Below are positions 15,639 to 26,249 of a stretch of 64,000 nt of DNA, one piece after another. Under the pieces are notes generated by a model. That model saw nothing but the letters and a program-made list of their open reading frames with translations, searched no databases and was not told where the DNA came from. Both the position numbers and the translations under genes were made by a program. The first letter of the stretch is position 1. The number at the start of each line of letters is the position of its first letter. This DNA comes from Bifidobacterium santillanense (GTDB lineage Bacteria; Actinomycetota; Actinomycetes; Actinomycetales; Bifidobacteriaceae). Location of the stretch: positions 62,001-126,000 of the forward strand of contig NZ_JAFEJS010000006.1 of NCBI RefSeq assembly GCF_018555385.1. The letters run 5' to 3'.

Positions 15639-17036
15639 ATGGAAGCAACCACATCACCCAAGCCGGTCCGGCGCACCCGCCGCAGGTCGGCCGACGCCAT
15701 CCCGCCCTCGCGCTACACCCTGCGCGGGGCCGCCTCCCGGGGCGACGCCCCGACCCGGCTCTCGTTCCTCGTGCTCGGCGCCGGCAACATCGCCCGCAGG
15801 CAGGTCGCCAAGGGCCTCCTGTTCCTCGCGGTCGAGATCGCGTACATCGCGTACATGGCCGTCTCCGGCGTCCCCGCGCTCGCCGGCCTCGTCACGCTCG
15901 GCTCGCGCACGCAGTCCAGGCGCAAGATCGACGGATACTGGTACTACGACCCGGGCGACAACTCGGTCCTGCTCATGGTGGCGGGCATTGCCGCCGTGTT
16001 CATCACCGCGCTGTTCCTCGTGTTCTGGTCGTACGCCGTGCGCAGCGCGTACAAGGCGCAGCTGCTCGCGCGCGAGACCGGCTCGGCCCCGACCCTGCGC
16101 GACGACGTGCGCAACATCACCGACCGCAACGGCCAGGTCGCGTTCATGGCGCTGCCGGTGCTGGGCATCCTCGTCTTCACCGTGCTGCCGACGCTCATCA
16201 TGATGTGCATCGCGTTCACGAACTACGACTCCGACCACGTGCTCCTGTTCGACTGGGTCGGCTTCAGGAACTTCGGCCAGCTGTTCAGCGCGACCGGCGA
16301 GGTCAACGCCACGCAGTTCACGTCGGTCCTCGTGTGGACGCTCGTGTGGGCGTTCTTCGCGACGTTCCTCAACTTCTTCCTCGGCCTGTTTCTCGCGATG
16401 ATCATCAACCGCCGGACCACCCGCTTCAAGGGTTTCTGGCGCGCGGTGTTCTCCCTGTCGATCGCGGTGCCGCAGTTCGTCTCTCTGCTGGTCATCAACC
16501 AGATGCTCCAGCCGGAGGGCGCGGTCAACCGACTGCTCATGCAGTGGGGCTGGATCGACCAGGCGCTGCCGTTCTTCACCGACACCACGTGGGCGCGCGT
16601 CACCGTCATCGTCGTGAACCTGTGGATCGGCATCCCGTTCACGATCATGCAGATCACCGGCATCCTGCAGAACATCCCGGCCGAGCAATACGAGGCCGCG
16701 CGACTCGACGGCGCGAACTGGTGGCAGGCGTTCACCCAGATCACGATGCCGTACCTCGTGTTCGTGCTCACCCCGTACCTCATCACGACGTTCACCGGCA
16801 ACGTGAACAACTTCAACGTGATCTACCTGCTCTCCGGCGGCAACCCGACGCCGGTGGGCGACACGGCCGGCAAGACCGACCTGCTGATCACCTGGCTGTA
16901 CAAGCTCACCGTCGATCGCGGCGACTACAACCTCGGCGCCGTCATCGGCATCTTCACATTCATCACGCTCGCGGTGGTCTCGCTGATCACCTACCGTTCC
17001 AGCGCTTCCTACAAGGACGAGGGAGGATTCCGATGA
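15639..17036 (+). CDS. malF: Maltose-type ABC transporter permease
   Basis: A 465-residue membrane permease, longer than ordinary CUT1 permeases because of an N-terminal extension with two or three extra hydrophobic segments (about residues 57-75 and 108-133), as in MalF proteins. The core carries an EAA loop EAARLDGANWWQ followed by QITMPYL. A Gly/Asn-rich periplasmic segment TGNVNNFNVIYLLSGGNP is conserved in maltose permeases. It follows the binding protein by 51 bases and overlaps the next permease by four bases (ATGA), so the three are one operon. No ATPase gene is present. Confidence 0.92.
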   Translation: MEATTSPKPVRRTRRRSADAIPPSRYTLRGAASRGDAPTRLSFLVLGAGNIARRQVAKGLLFLAVEIAYIAYMAVSGVPALAGLVTLGSRTQSRRKIDGYWYYDPGDNSVLLMVAGIAAVFITALFLVFWSYAVRSAYKAQLLARETGSAPTLRDDVRNITDRNGQVAFMALPVLGILVFTVLPTLIMMCIAFTNYDSDHVLLFDWVGFRNFGQLFSATGEVNATQFTSVLVWTLVWAFFATFLNFFLGLFLAMIINRRTTRFKGFWRAVFSLSIAVPQFVSLLVINQMLQPEGAVNRLLMQWGWIDQALPFFTDTTWARVTVIVVNLWIGIPFTIMQITGILQNIPAEQYEAARLDGANWWQAFTQITMPYLVFVLTPYLITTFTGNVNNFNVIYLLSGGNPTPVGDTAGKTDLLITWLYKLTVDRGDYNLGAVIGIFTFITLAVVSLITYRSSASYKDEGGFR

Positions 17037-17944
17037 GCAGCAATCAGACCGTTTCCGAGCCGGCCGCCCCGGCCGCCAACCACCCGTTCTGGCACGACTG
17101 GCGCAAGCGCCGCATCGTCGGCGACGTGCTCAGCCACCTGCTGCTCGCGGTGCTCGCCGTGATCTGGGTCATCCCGATCGTGTGGGTGTTCCTCGAGAGC
17201 TTCAACAAGAACCCGGGACCGTACAACGAGACGTTCTTCCCGACCGAGTACACGTTCGACAACTACGTGAAGCTGTTCACCGACAACCACGTGCTCAACT
17301 TCCCTCGCATGTTCATGCACACGCTGGTCATCTCGGTCTTCACGTGCGCGATCAGCGTGTTCTTCGTCCTGTGCGTCGCGTTCTGCATGAGCCGCATGCG
17401 CTTCCGCTTCCGCAGGTCGTTCATGAACATCGTGCTGGTGCTGGGCATGTTCCCGGGCATCATGTCTGTCGTCGTGATCTACTTCATCCTCAAGTCCCTC
17501 GGGCTCACGCAGGGCGTGGGCGTGACGATCGCCCTGATCCTCGTCTACTCCGCCGGCTCCGGCGCGGGCTTCTACGTGATGAAGGGCTACATGGACACGA
17601 TCCCGATGTCGCTCGACGAGGCCGCGTACCTCGACGGCTGCACCCGCTGGCAGGTGTTCACGAAGATCATCATCCCGGTGTGCAAGCCGATGCTGGTCTA
17701 CCAGGCCCTGACCTCGTTCCTGGGCCCGTGGCTCGACTTCGTCATGGCCAAGGCGATCGCCCGCACGCAGGACAACTACACGGTGGCGCTGGGCCTGTAC
17801 CAGATGCTCAGCCGTGAGTACCTCAACGACTGGTTCGCCCGATTCGCCGCGGCCGCCGTGGTCATCTCCATCCCCATCGCGATCCTCTTCATCGTGATGC
17901 AGCGCTTCTACCAGGAGTCGATGTCCGGGGCGGTAAAGGGCTGA
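17033..17944 (+). CDS. malG: Maltose-type ABC transporter permease
   Basis: A 303-residue membrane permease whose ATG overlaps the malF stop by four bases; GGAGG lies just before. Six hydrophobic segments are visible, and the EAA loop reads EAAYLDGCTRWQ...IIIPVCKP. Conserved MalG features include VIWVIPIVWVFLESF near the N-terminus and the C-terminal ...SGAVKG. It completes the channel with malF. A perfect stem-loop begins in its stop codon. The energising ATPase is presumably shared between several importers. Confidence 0.93.
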   Translation: MSSNQTVSEPAAPAANHPFWHDWRKRRIVGDVLSHLLLAVLAVIWVIPIVWVFLESFNKNPGPYNETFFPTEYTFDNYVKLFTDNHVLNFPRMFMHTLVISVFTCAISVFFVLCVAFCMSRMRFRFRRSFMNIVLVLGMFPGIMSVVVIYFILKSLGLTQGVGVTIALILVYSAGSGAGFYVMKGYMDTIPMSLDEAAYLDGCTRWQVFTKIIIPVCKPMLVYQALTSFLGPWLDFVMAKAIARTQDNYTVALGLYQMLSREYLNDWFARFAAAAVVISIPIAILFIVMQRFYQESMSGAVKG

Positions 17945-17982
17945 GGCCGGAGGAAAGCCCGGCGGGCTTTCCTCCGGCCTCA
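17942..17982 (+). terminator. Stem-loop beginning at the malG stop codon
   Basis: TGAGGCCGGAGGAAAGCCC (17942-17960) pairs perfectly with 17964-17982 around a three-base loop. The stop codon is part of the stem. There is no T-run, so it may act as a 3' stabiliser or a factor-dependent terminator. Confidence 0.65.
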
Positions 17983-18077
17983 GGGGAGGCGACGGCCGAC
18001 CCGAACCCGGTAGTCTTTTTCCTCGTGTCCCCGGTCCTACTGCCGTATCGCAGCCGATGCGTTCTGAAAGGAATCCA

Positions 18078-20588
18078 ATGGAACCTCTTGTCTCCTCCCT
18101 GACCGTGGCGAACGCCACGCCCGCCGATCCGGCATTGCCCTGCCCCGACTATCCCGTCTACGAGGGCTCCGACCTCGGCGCCCGTGTAGACGCCGACGGC
18201 ACCACCTTCCGCGTGTGGGCGCCGACCGCCTCCGGCGTCACCCTGCGCCTCTTCGCCGCCGGCTCCGATGCCGTTGCGGATAACCGTACGGATGCCGTGG
18301 GTCACGGCACGGCTGCCGCGGATCATTCCGCGTATACCGCGTCTGGCTCTGCGGGTGCCGTGACTGACTCCGGCAATCCCACGCAAGACTCCGGGGTTCC
18401 TGCGGTCGGCTCCGGGAATCTCACGGATAACTCCGGGATTAATAACGAAAAAGCGTGCCGAATCCCGGAGTCTCGGGTGAAATTCCCGGAGTTATCCGTG
18501 GAATCCCCGGAGTCGGGTGTGGGAATCCCGGAGTCGGGTGTGGGAACCCCGGAGTCGGGCGCGAGCGACCTGAAGACAGGCCGCGCGCCCGTCGCGATGC
18601 ACGAGCTCGCGCCCGGCGCCGACGGTACGTGGGTGGTGCGCTGCGACGGCGTCGGTCACGGCACGTACTACGACTACGTCGTGCGCTTCCCCGACGGCAC
18701 CGCCCACCGCACCGCCGACCCGTGGGCGCGCGCGGCCGGCGTCAACGGCCGTCGCAGCATGGTCGTCGACCTCAGTCGCACCGACCCGGACGGCTGGGCC
18801 GACGACCGTCGCCCGCGCGTCGCCGCCCGCGACCTCGTCATCTGGGAGACGCACATCGGCGACTTCAGCAACGACCCGCACTCCGGCGTCCCCGCCGAAC
18901 ACCGCGGCACCTACCTCGCGTTCACGCACGACGACACGAGCGTCGACAGCGAGGGCGGATTCCCCACGTGCGTCGCGTACCTCAAGCGCCTCGGCGTCAC
19001 CGCCGTGCAGCTCATGCCGTTCTACGACTACGGCTCCATCGACGAGTCGCTCGCGCGCGACGACCCGCGCCACGGCTTCAACTGGGGCTACGACCCACTC
19101 AACTACAACGTGCCCGAGGGCTCGTACTCCACCGACCCGTTCCGCGGCGAGGTGCGTATCCGCGAGTGCAAGCGCATGATCCAGGCGCTGCATGCGGCCG
19201 GCATCAAGGTCATCATGGACGTGGTCTACAACCATCTGTACTCGACCGACAACTGGTTCGAGCGCATGATCCCCGGCTACGCGCTGCGCCGCAACCTCGA
19301 CGGCACGTTCGCCGACGGCTCCGGCTGCTCGAACGACGTCGCCAGCGAGCATCCGATGATGCGCCGGTACATCGTCGACTCGGTCGTCTACTGGGCGAGC
19401 GAGTACCACATCGACGGCTTCCGCTTCGACCTCATGGGACTCATCGACGTGGACACGATGAACGCCGTGCGCGCCGCGCTCGACGCCCTGCCCGACGGCG
19501 CGTCGATCCTCATGCACGGCGAACCGTGGTCGGCCCGGCAGACCGCGCTCGAGCCCGGCGCCGGCGTCGTCCTCGGCGACAAGCGCGGTCTGCCGTACCT
19601 CGACCCGCGCATCGGCATGTTCTGCGATTCGACGCGCGACGCCGTGCGCGGCCACGTCTTCTTCCAGAAGGAGCCCGGCTACATGACCGGCGCGCCCGAG
19701 GACTTCGCCGACGACATCCGCGCCGCCGTCGATGCGTGGCGCGGCACGTCGCGCGAGACCGCGAGCGTCGGCCAGCTCATCCAGTACGTGTCCGCGCACG
19801 ATGATCTGACCCTGTGGGACAAGCTGTGCGCCGCGATGCGCCGCATGCCCTCCGAGACCGACTACGCCGCCGGCACCGGCGGTGCGGTCGCGTCGTCCGA
19901 TTCCGTCGGATCCGACGGTCTGTCCATCGCGGCCGCCTCGGTGCAGACCGTCGGCGACTCCGCGGCCGACACGCATGCCGGCGTTGGCCCTGCGTCCGGC
20001 CCCGTCGATTCCGTCTCCGACGGTCCGGTGACCGACTTCGGCCCGTGCGCCGACCTCATGCGCGCCAACCGCCTCGCCGCCGGCATCGTCTTCGCGGCCG
20101 CCGGCGTGCCGTTCCTGCTCGGCGGCGAGGAGTTCGCGCGCACCAAGCACGGCGTCTCCGATTCGTTCAAGAGCCCGGCTGCGTTGAACCGTCTCGACTG
20201 GCGTCGCGCCCGCGCCCTCGGCGATCTGGTCGACCACTACCGCGCGCTCGTCGCCCTGCGCCACGGCAACCCTGCATACTACGGCGGCGCGCGCATGGTC
20301 ATCCCGCGCGACGACGCGGCCGTCGTCTTCCGCGTGGGCGACGACTGCATCGCCATCAACCCGACCGGCGAGGCGCTCACGCAGCCGACCGTCGCGTTGG
20401 AGCAGCCCGGCCCGTATGACGAGGTCGCGAAGATCACGCCCGACGAGTGGGAGTGCCTCTACAGCTCGATCGGCGCCGACGGCCGCGGCGACGGTGATCC
20501 TGCCTACGTCGACGGCCCCGGTCCGATTGCGGGGCGTCGTCTGCCCATCCCGCCGTACAGCTTCGTCGTCTGGCGTCGCCGCGGATAG
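18078..20588 (+). CDS. Type I pullulanase (CBM48 + GH13), intracellular
   Basis: An 836-residue debranching enzyme cutting alpha-1,6 links of branched glucans. The start at 18078 follows GAAAGGAA. Residues 30-200 form a CBM48-like domain (GARVDADGTTFRVWAPTASG), interrupted at residues 97-161 by a linker encoded by a CTCCGGG repeat array. The type I pullulanase signature FNWGYDPLNYN is present. Catalytic regions are DVVYNH, GFRFDLMG (nucleophile), LMHGEPW (acid/base) and YVSAHD. A second low-complexity insert (ASSDSVGSDG...SVSDGPVT, coded by 19880-20035) sits in the barrel's C-terminal part and includes a 51-bp-family palindrome. There is no signal peptide, so it acts on imported oligosaccharides or glycogen-derived dextrins. 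Confidence 0.92.
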   Translation: MEPLVSSLTVANATPADPALPCPDYPVYEGSDLGARVDADGTTFRVWAPTASGVTLRLFAAGSDAVADNRTDAVGHGTAAADHSAYTASGSAGAVTDSGNPTQDSGVPAVGSGNLTDNSGINNEKACRIPESRVKFPELSVESPESGVGIPESGVGTPESGASDLKTGRAPVAMHELAPGADGTWVVRCDGVGHGTYYDYVVRFPDGTAHRTADPWARAAGVNGRRSMVVDLSRTDPDGWADDRRPRVAARDLVIWETHIGDFSNDPHSGVPAEHRGTYLAFTHDDTSVDSEGGFPTCVAYLKRLGVTAVQLMPFYDYGSIDESLARDDPRHGFNWGYDPLNYNVPEGSYSTDPFRGEVRIRECKRMIQALHAAGIKVIMDVVYNHLYSTDNWFERMIPGYALRRNLDGTFADGSGCSNDVASEHPMMRRYIVDSVVYWASEYHIDGFRFDLMGLIDVDTMNAVRAALDALPDGASILMHGEPWSARQTALEPGAGVVLGDKRGLPYLDPRIGMFCDSTRDAVRGHVFFQKEPGYMTGAPEDFADDIRAAVDAWRGTSRETASVGQLIQYVSAHDDLTLWDKLCAAMRRMPSETDYAAGTGGAVASSDSVGSDGLSIAAASVQTVGDSAADTHAGVGPASGPVDSVSDGPVTDFGPCADLMRANRLAAGIVFAAAGVPFLLGGEEFARTKHGVSDSFKSPAALNRLDWRRARALGDLVDHYRALVALRHGNPAYYGGARMVIPRDDAAVVFRVGDDCIAINPTGEALTQPTVALEQPGPYDEVAKITPDEWECLYSSIGADGRGDGDPAYVDGPGPIAGRRLPIPPYSFVVWRRRG
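18365..18559. repeat. CTCCGGG repeat array inside the pullulanase gene
   Basis: Units of the form ACTCCGGG-N5-CACG occur in plus orientation, then after a centre at about 18437-18470 (CGGGATTAATAACG...GAATCCCGG) in reverse orientation (CCCGGAGT...). The layout matches the intergenic arrays at 51162 and 62968. Here the frame is kept open and yields repeats such as PESGVG. The array splits the CBM48-like domain. Confidence 0.8.
19894..20024. repeat. 51-bp-family palindromes inside the pullulanase gene (one good, two degenerate)
   Basis: CGTCCGATTCCG/TCGGATCCGACGG at 19894-19917 resembles the 24-bp palindromes at 30003, 52593 and 56198. Degenerate CGTCGGCGACTCCG and CGTCGATTCCGTCTCCGACG segments follow at 19949 and 20003. 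They encode a Ser/Asp/Gly-rich linker between conserved barrel segments. Confidence 0.5.
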
Positions 20589-20704
20589 TCCGGTCCGTCC
20601 CGGCCATCCCGGTCGGGGCGGATGCGATGCTTATGCCAGGTCCGGATACGGGATATGGTCCGGCGCGTCTGAAGAGGCGGAGGAATCGAATGCAAGGAGC
20701 AATC

Positions 20705-21550
20705 ATGCATCAGCGCGACATGGCGCGGCCCGCGGGGTCGTCGCCCGCACTGCGACGGTCCGACTGCGGGCTCACCGCGTTCCGGCTCAAGGTGATCGGC
20801 GCCGTGTTCATGGCGCTGTCCGTCGCCTCGACGACACTCATGCCCGCGCTGCTCGGCCCGTCCGCCTCGTCGGACATGCTCTCCCTGACCGAGATGGTCC
20901 TGTGCGAGGTCGTCTCGTGGTGCGCGGTGCCGATCTACGCGTGGCTGCTCGTCGAGGGGTTCCGCCGCACGCGCAACGTGTGGGCGTACGCCGGACGCCT
21001 CGCCGCGCTCGCCGTCGTGTGCGAGGTGCCGTACGATCTGACGACCTCCGGCAGGGTGTTCGACATGTCCTCGCAGAACCCGGTGTTCGGGCTGCTGATC
21101 GCGCTGATCGTGCTCGCCCTGCTCGACTGGGTGGGGGAGCGGGGCGGGGGAGTGCGCGCGCCGGCCGCAGGCGCTTCGCCGGCCGTCCCGGCCTCCGCCT
21201 CCCGACCGTCGGCCGCCGGAGGATCCGTCGCACGCGCGCTGGTCTGCCTCGCGATCGTCGTCGCGGGCGTCCTGTGGAACATCCTGATGAACGTCGGACT
21301 GCGCCAGCACGTGCTGTACGTCGGCGCGCTGACGCTCGGATTCGCGCTGGTCTTCCGCTATCTCGCCGCGCGCGAGAACACGATGATGATCACCGCCGGA
21401 CTGCTCGGTGCGATGATGCTCATCGTGCCCGCCGTCGGCGTGATCTTCCTGCACTACCGCAACGGCGAGCCCGGCTGCGCGCGACCGTGGACTAGGTGGG
21501 CCTTCTACGCGGTATATCCGGTCCTGCTGCTGGTCGGCTGTCTGTTCTAG
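20705..21550 (+). CDS. TraX-family membrane protein
   Basis: A 281-residue integral membrane protein. The start at 20705 follows CAAGGAG; two in-frame ATGs further upstream (20627, 20690) are less well placed. It shows the TraX-type pattern FRLKVIGAVFMALS near the N-terminus, then CAVPIYAWLLVEGFRRTRNVWAYAGRLAALAVVCEVPYDL. About eight hydrophobic segments follow, broken by a Pro/Ala/Gly-rich loop near residues 155-180. TraX was named for F-pilin acetylation, but homologues in actinobacteria lie away from conjugation genes and probably acylate other envelope components. No conjugation genes are nearby. The acceptor is unknown. Confidence 0.8.
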   Translation: MHQRDMARPAGSSPALRRSDCGLTAFRLKVIGAVFMALSVASTTLMPALLGPSASSDMLSLTEMVLCEVVSWCAVPIYAWLLVEGFRRTRNVWAYAGRLAALAVVCEVPYDLTTSGRVFDMSSQNPVFGLLIALIVLALLDWVGERGGGVRAPAAGASPAVPASASRPSAAGGSVARALVCLAIVVAGVLWNILMNVGLRQHVLYVGALTLGFALVFRYLAARENTMMITAGLLGAMMLIVPAVGVIFLHYRNGEPGCARPWTRWAFYAVYPVLLLVGCLF

Positions 21551-21620
21551 CGCGCGCGGCCCGGTCCGCCGCTTTCCGGCGGGTGCCGGCTCCTCGCGAC
21601 CATGAGTGCGCCTCCCTCAT

Positions 21621-21786
21621 GCGCAGAGAATCGTTCTCAATAACAAACGTGTGAGCCGACCGCACGGAAACACACATTGTCGCACGTCCACGAAACGTTG
21701 CAATCGCAATGTTCCGGGGACTTTTTGCGTTCGATTGACAGGTCGTCAAGCCTCACACGTTCGTTATTGAGAACGGTTCTCTGCGC
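21621..21786. mobile_element. 166-bp miniature inverted-repeat element, copy 1
   Basis: The ends GCGCAGAGAAtcGTTCTCAA (21621-) and TTGAGAACggTTCTCTGCGC (-21786) are inverted repeats of about 30 bases continuing through TAACAAACGTGTGAG. The centre holds AACGTTGCAATCGCAATGTT. The whole element is repeated in reverse orientation at 23096-23262. It has no coding capacity. The two copies bracket the LacI gene at 22057. Confidence 0.8.
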
Positions 21787-21990
21787 AGGGCGGGGCGGGG
21801 CGAGGGCGCCATCCTCGGCCGGAACGGCTCCTCCCCGCGCAGGGGGAGTGATGGAAACCGACCTCGGCCGGAGCGGTTCTCCGCGCATGCGTCCACAATG
21901 CCAACGTTCGCAGTATGATGGGATATCGAACTTTCGTGATCGGCGGAGAACGCCGGAACCGCAAGGCGCGACGGGCGTACGCGAGCGACG

Positions 21991-22000
21991 CATACGTATG
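21991..22000. promoter_or_regulatory. CATACGTATG operator before the LacI gene
   Basis: This perfect 10-bp palindrome lies 57 bp upstream of the LacI start. The same core overlaps the maltose-importer promoter (14209-14220) and, as ATACGTAT, the YesL-like promoter (8591). This suggests autoregulation and shared control. The remaining part of the 21551-22056 gap outside the miniature element shows nothing else recognisable. Confidence 0.6.
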
Positions 22001-22056
22001 AATCAGACGAACACCGCGACGTGCGGACGGACCGCACATGACGCAAGGAGGACCAC

Positions 22057-23079
22057 ATGGCCAAGGCGGACATCCACGACGTGGCGAAGGCGGCCGGCGT
22101 CTCCATCTCGACGGTCTCCCGCGCCTTCACGCGCCCGGAGCTCGTCTCCGAGAAGACGCGGCGCAAGGTCCTCGACGTGGCCGACCGGCTCGACTTCAAC
22201 ATCTCCCGCTCGGCCACCGCGCTCAAGTCCGGCCGCACGAACCGCGTGGCCCTGCTCATGAACGAGGACATCTCCAGCTGGTTCAACACCGAGGTGTTCG
22301 CCGGCATCGAATCGGTGATGCATCCGGCCGGCTACGACATCTCCCTGTTCCAGCACATCGACACTGCGGCCACCCGCCGCGAGTTCTTCACCGACCTGCC
22401 GATCCGGCGCAACGTGGACGCGGTGTTCGTCGCGTCGTTCGCGATCGACCCGCACGAGGTGGAGCAGCTGCGGCGCATCCACGTGCCGATCGTCGGCATC
22501 AACATCCCGTCGACCGACGGCTTCGACGCGTCGATCAGCATCGACGACGAGGGCGGCATGCGCAAGGCCGCGCAGCATCTGATCAGCCTGGGCCACCGCC
22601 GAATCGTCTACCCGTGCTCGGAGGCGGTGGAGGACATGGGAGCCTCGATCGACGCCCGCGCCCGCGGCTTCATCCGCGCGTGCGAGGAGGCATCGGCCCG
22701 TCGCGACCTCGACTGGCGCGTGCTCACCGTGCCGCGCGGCCCGGAGTTCGTCGACTCCGCTCTCTCCGCACTGCTCGCGCTCGACGAGTTCCCCGACGCG
22801 ATCTGCTGCCAGATGGACATGATGGCGATCCCGCTGGTGCTCAAGCTGGAGCGCTACGGCCGTTCGACGCCGCGCGACTACTCGATCGTCGGCTTCGACG
22901 ACAGCATCTACGCGCGTGAGATGGGGCTGACCACGATGCGCCAGGACCCGCGCGCGATGGGCCGGGCGGCGGCGGACAAGGCGCTGAGACTCATCAACGG
23001 CGAGGACTTGGGCGAGGCGCACGAGATCGTCGAACCCCAGCTCGTCCTGCGCGGCACCGACGCGCCGTACGCGGCCTAG
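22057..23079 (+). CDS. LacI-family regulator of alpha-glucan genes
   Basis: A 340-residue repressor with AAGGAGG before the ATG. Residues 5-50 carry the LacI helix-turn-helix (IHDVAKAAGVSISTVSRAFT) and hinge helix SATALKSGRTNRVAL; the rest is a sugar-binding-protein-like effector domain (HPAGYDISLFQ..., YSIVGFDDSIYA). It is closely related to the truncated regulator at 1-515. An operator-like CATACGTATG lies in its own leader and before the maltose importer, so it is the best candidate regulator of the glucan island. It is bracketed by inverted copies of a miniature element, which may have moved it as a unit. Confidence 0.93.
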   Translation: MAKADIHDVAKAAGVSISTVSRAFTRPELVSEKTRRKVLDVADRLDFNISRSATALKSGRTNRVALLMNEDISSWFNTEVFAGIESVMHPAGYDISLFQHIDTAATRREFFTDLPIRRNVDAVFVASFAIDPHEVEQLRRIHVPIVGINIPSTDGFDASISIDDEGGMRKAAQHLISLGHRRIVYPCSEAVEDMGASIDARARGFIRACEEASARRDLDWRVLTVPRGPEFVDSALSALLALDEFPDAICCQMDMMAIPLVLKLERYGRSTPRDYSIVGFDDSIYAREMGLTTMRQDPRAMGRAAADKALRLINGEDLGEAHEIVEPQLVLRGTDAPYAA

Positions 23080-23095
23080 TCCCATCCCTCTCGCC

Positions 23096-23262
23096 GCGCA
23101 GAGAACTGTTCTCAATAACAAACGTGCGAGGATTGACGGGCCGTCAATCGAACGTAAAAAGCCCTTGGAACATTGCGATTGCAACGTTTCGGGGGATGTG
23201 CGATAACGTGCGCTTCCGTGCGGTCGGCTCACATGTTTGTTGTTGAGAATGGTTCTCTGCGC
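23096..23262. mobile_element. 167-bp miniature inverted-repeat element, copy 2 (inverted)
   Basis: The reverse complement of this segment aligns end to end with 21621-21786, sharing GCGCAGAGAA termini, GTGAGCCGACCGCACGGAA and CGAAACGTTGCAATCGCAAT in the centre. It starts 16 bases after the LacI stop codon. Confidence 0.8.
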
Positions 23263-23372
23263 GCATAGGTGGGGCGTGCGGTCTTGCAGGGGATGGTGGA
23301 TGACGGAAATCGGGATGCCGACGGGCTTGTGTGCGGCGGGCCCGTGGCGGCCGACCTGGGTACGCGCTCAAA

Positions 23373-23393
23373 GTTGAGTGAGGATCGCTCAAG
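23373..23393. promoter_or_regulatory. HAIR element 1 (HspR operator)
   Basis: GTTGAGT-N7-GCTCAAG matches the HspR inverted repeat CTTGAGT-N7-ACTCAAG with one change per arm. It lies 193 bp upstream of dnaK. HspR is encoded at 27562. Confidence 0.8.
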
Positions 23394-23419
23394 TTTTTTC
23401 TGGAATTTGGGAATAGAAC

Positions 23420-23453
23420 TTGCGAGTCGGAAGTTGAGTGGTGTAGGCTCAAG
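23420..23453 (+). promoter_or_regulatory. dnaK promoter overlapped by HAIR element 2
   Basis: TTGCGA (23420-23425), an 18-bp spacer and TAGGCT (23444-23449) form the likely promoter. GTTGAGT-N7-GCTCAAG (23433-23453) covers its spacer and -10 box, so HspR binding would directly exclude polymerase. Confidence 0.7.
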
Positions 23454-23585
23454 TTTTGGAAGGTTCGAGAACCACCCGGAACTCGAGCGAAGAACGTAAG
23501 AGAACATGAGACGCGACCGCACGGGTCCGCCGCCGCAGGCGACGGCAGTCCGGACGGGCGCGCAAGAGCAAAAGGAGCACACATT

Positions 23586-25472
<1,887 letters not shown>

Positions 25473-25483
25473 GGTCCCGTCCG

Positions 25484-26149
25484 ATGGCTGAGTTCAACAA
25501 GGACGATTACCTGAAGGATCTGCCGGACGCCGACGACGCTCGCGACGCGAACCCGTCGGCCCCGGCCGACACCCCCGCCGACGCGGCCGCCGCCGAGGCA
25601 CCCAAGGCCGACGCGAAGCCCGCCGACGACGCGAAGCAGGCGGACGCCCAGTCCGCCGCCTCGGACGGCTCCGACGCCAAGGCCGACGACAAGTCCGCCG
25701 AGGGTGACACCCTGACCCCGCTGGGCCAGGCCAAGAAGGAGGCCGCCGACTACCTCGAGGCCCTGCAGCGCGAGCGCGCGGAGTTCATCAACTACCGCAA
25801 CCGCGCCAAGAAGGAGCAGGAGCGCTTCCGCCAGCACGGCATCATCGACGTGCTGACCGCGCTGCTGCCCGCCCTCGACGACATCGACCGCATCCGCGCC
25901 AACAGCGAGATGGACGACTCCTTCAAGGCCGTCGCCGCGAAGATCGACAAGGCGTTCGAGAAGTTCGGCGTCGAGAAGTTCGGCGAGGCCGGCGAGGACT
26001 TCGATCCGACCAAGCACGACGCGATCCTGCACAAGCCGGACGCGAACGCCGAGAAGGAGACCGTCGACACCGTCGTGGAGGCCGGCTACCGCATCGGCGA
26101 CCGCGTCATCCGCGCCGCCCGAGTCGTCGTCGCCTCCCCGCAGAACTGA
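25484..26149 (+). CDS. grpE: Nucleotide exchange factor GrpE
   Basis: A 221-residue cochaperone that releases ADP from DnaK. Residues 10-75 are a disordered Ala/Asp/Lys-rich extension. The long helix and beta domain follow with ADYLEALQRERAEFINYRNR, VLTALLPALDDIDR and the conserved DPTKHDAILHKPD. It starts 11 bases after the dnaK stop. A hairpin lies shortly after its stop, and a larger inverted repeat separates it from dnaJ. Confidence 0.97.
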   Translation: MAEFNKDDYLKDLPDADDARDANPSAPADTPADAAAAEAPKADAKPADDAKQADAQSAASDGSDAKADDKSAEGDTLTPLGQAKKEAADYLEALQRERAEFINYRNRAKKEQERFRQHGIIDVLTALLPALDDIDRIRANSEMDDSFKAVAAKIDKAFEKFGVEKFGEAGEDFDPTKHDAILHKPDANAEKETVDTVVEAGYRIGDRVIRAARVVVASPQN

Positions 26150-26160
26150 CCCTCCCCTGA

Positions 26161-26203
26161 AAGGAGTTTGCGGAAGTCGCCTAGGTGCTCCCGCAAACTC
26201 CTT
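26161..26203 (+). terminator. Hairpin behind grpE
   Basis: AAGGAGTTTGCGG (26161-26173) pairs perfectly with CCGCAAACTCCTT (26191-26203). There is no T-run. It may set the mRNA end of dnaK-grpE or separate expression of dnaJ. Confidence 0.55.
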
Positions 26204-26249
26204 GAGGTGAGCAAGCAGCGGACGGGCCGTACGATTCGCACCCAAGTGA

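Noticed and set aside
20705..21550. TraX-like protein as evidence of a conjugative element
   Set aside because: No relaxase, coupling protein or pilus genes are nearby, and TraX-type acyltransferases occur outside conjugation loci.
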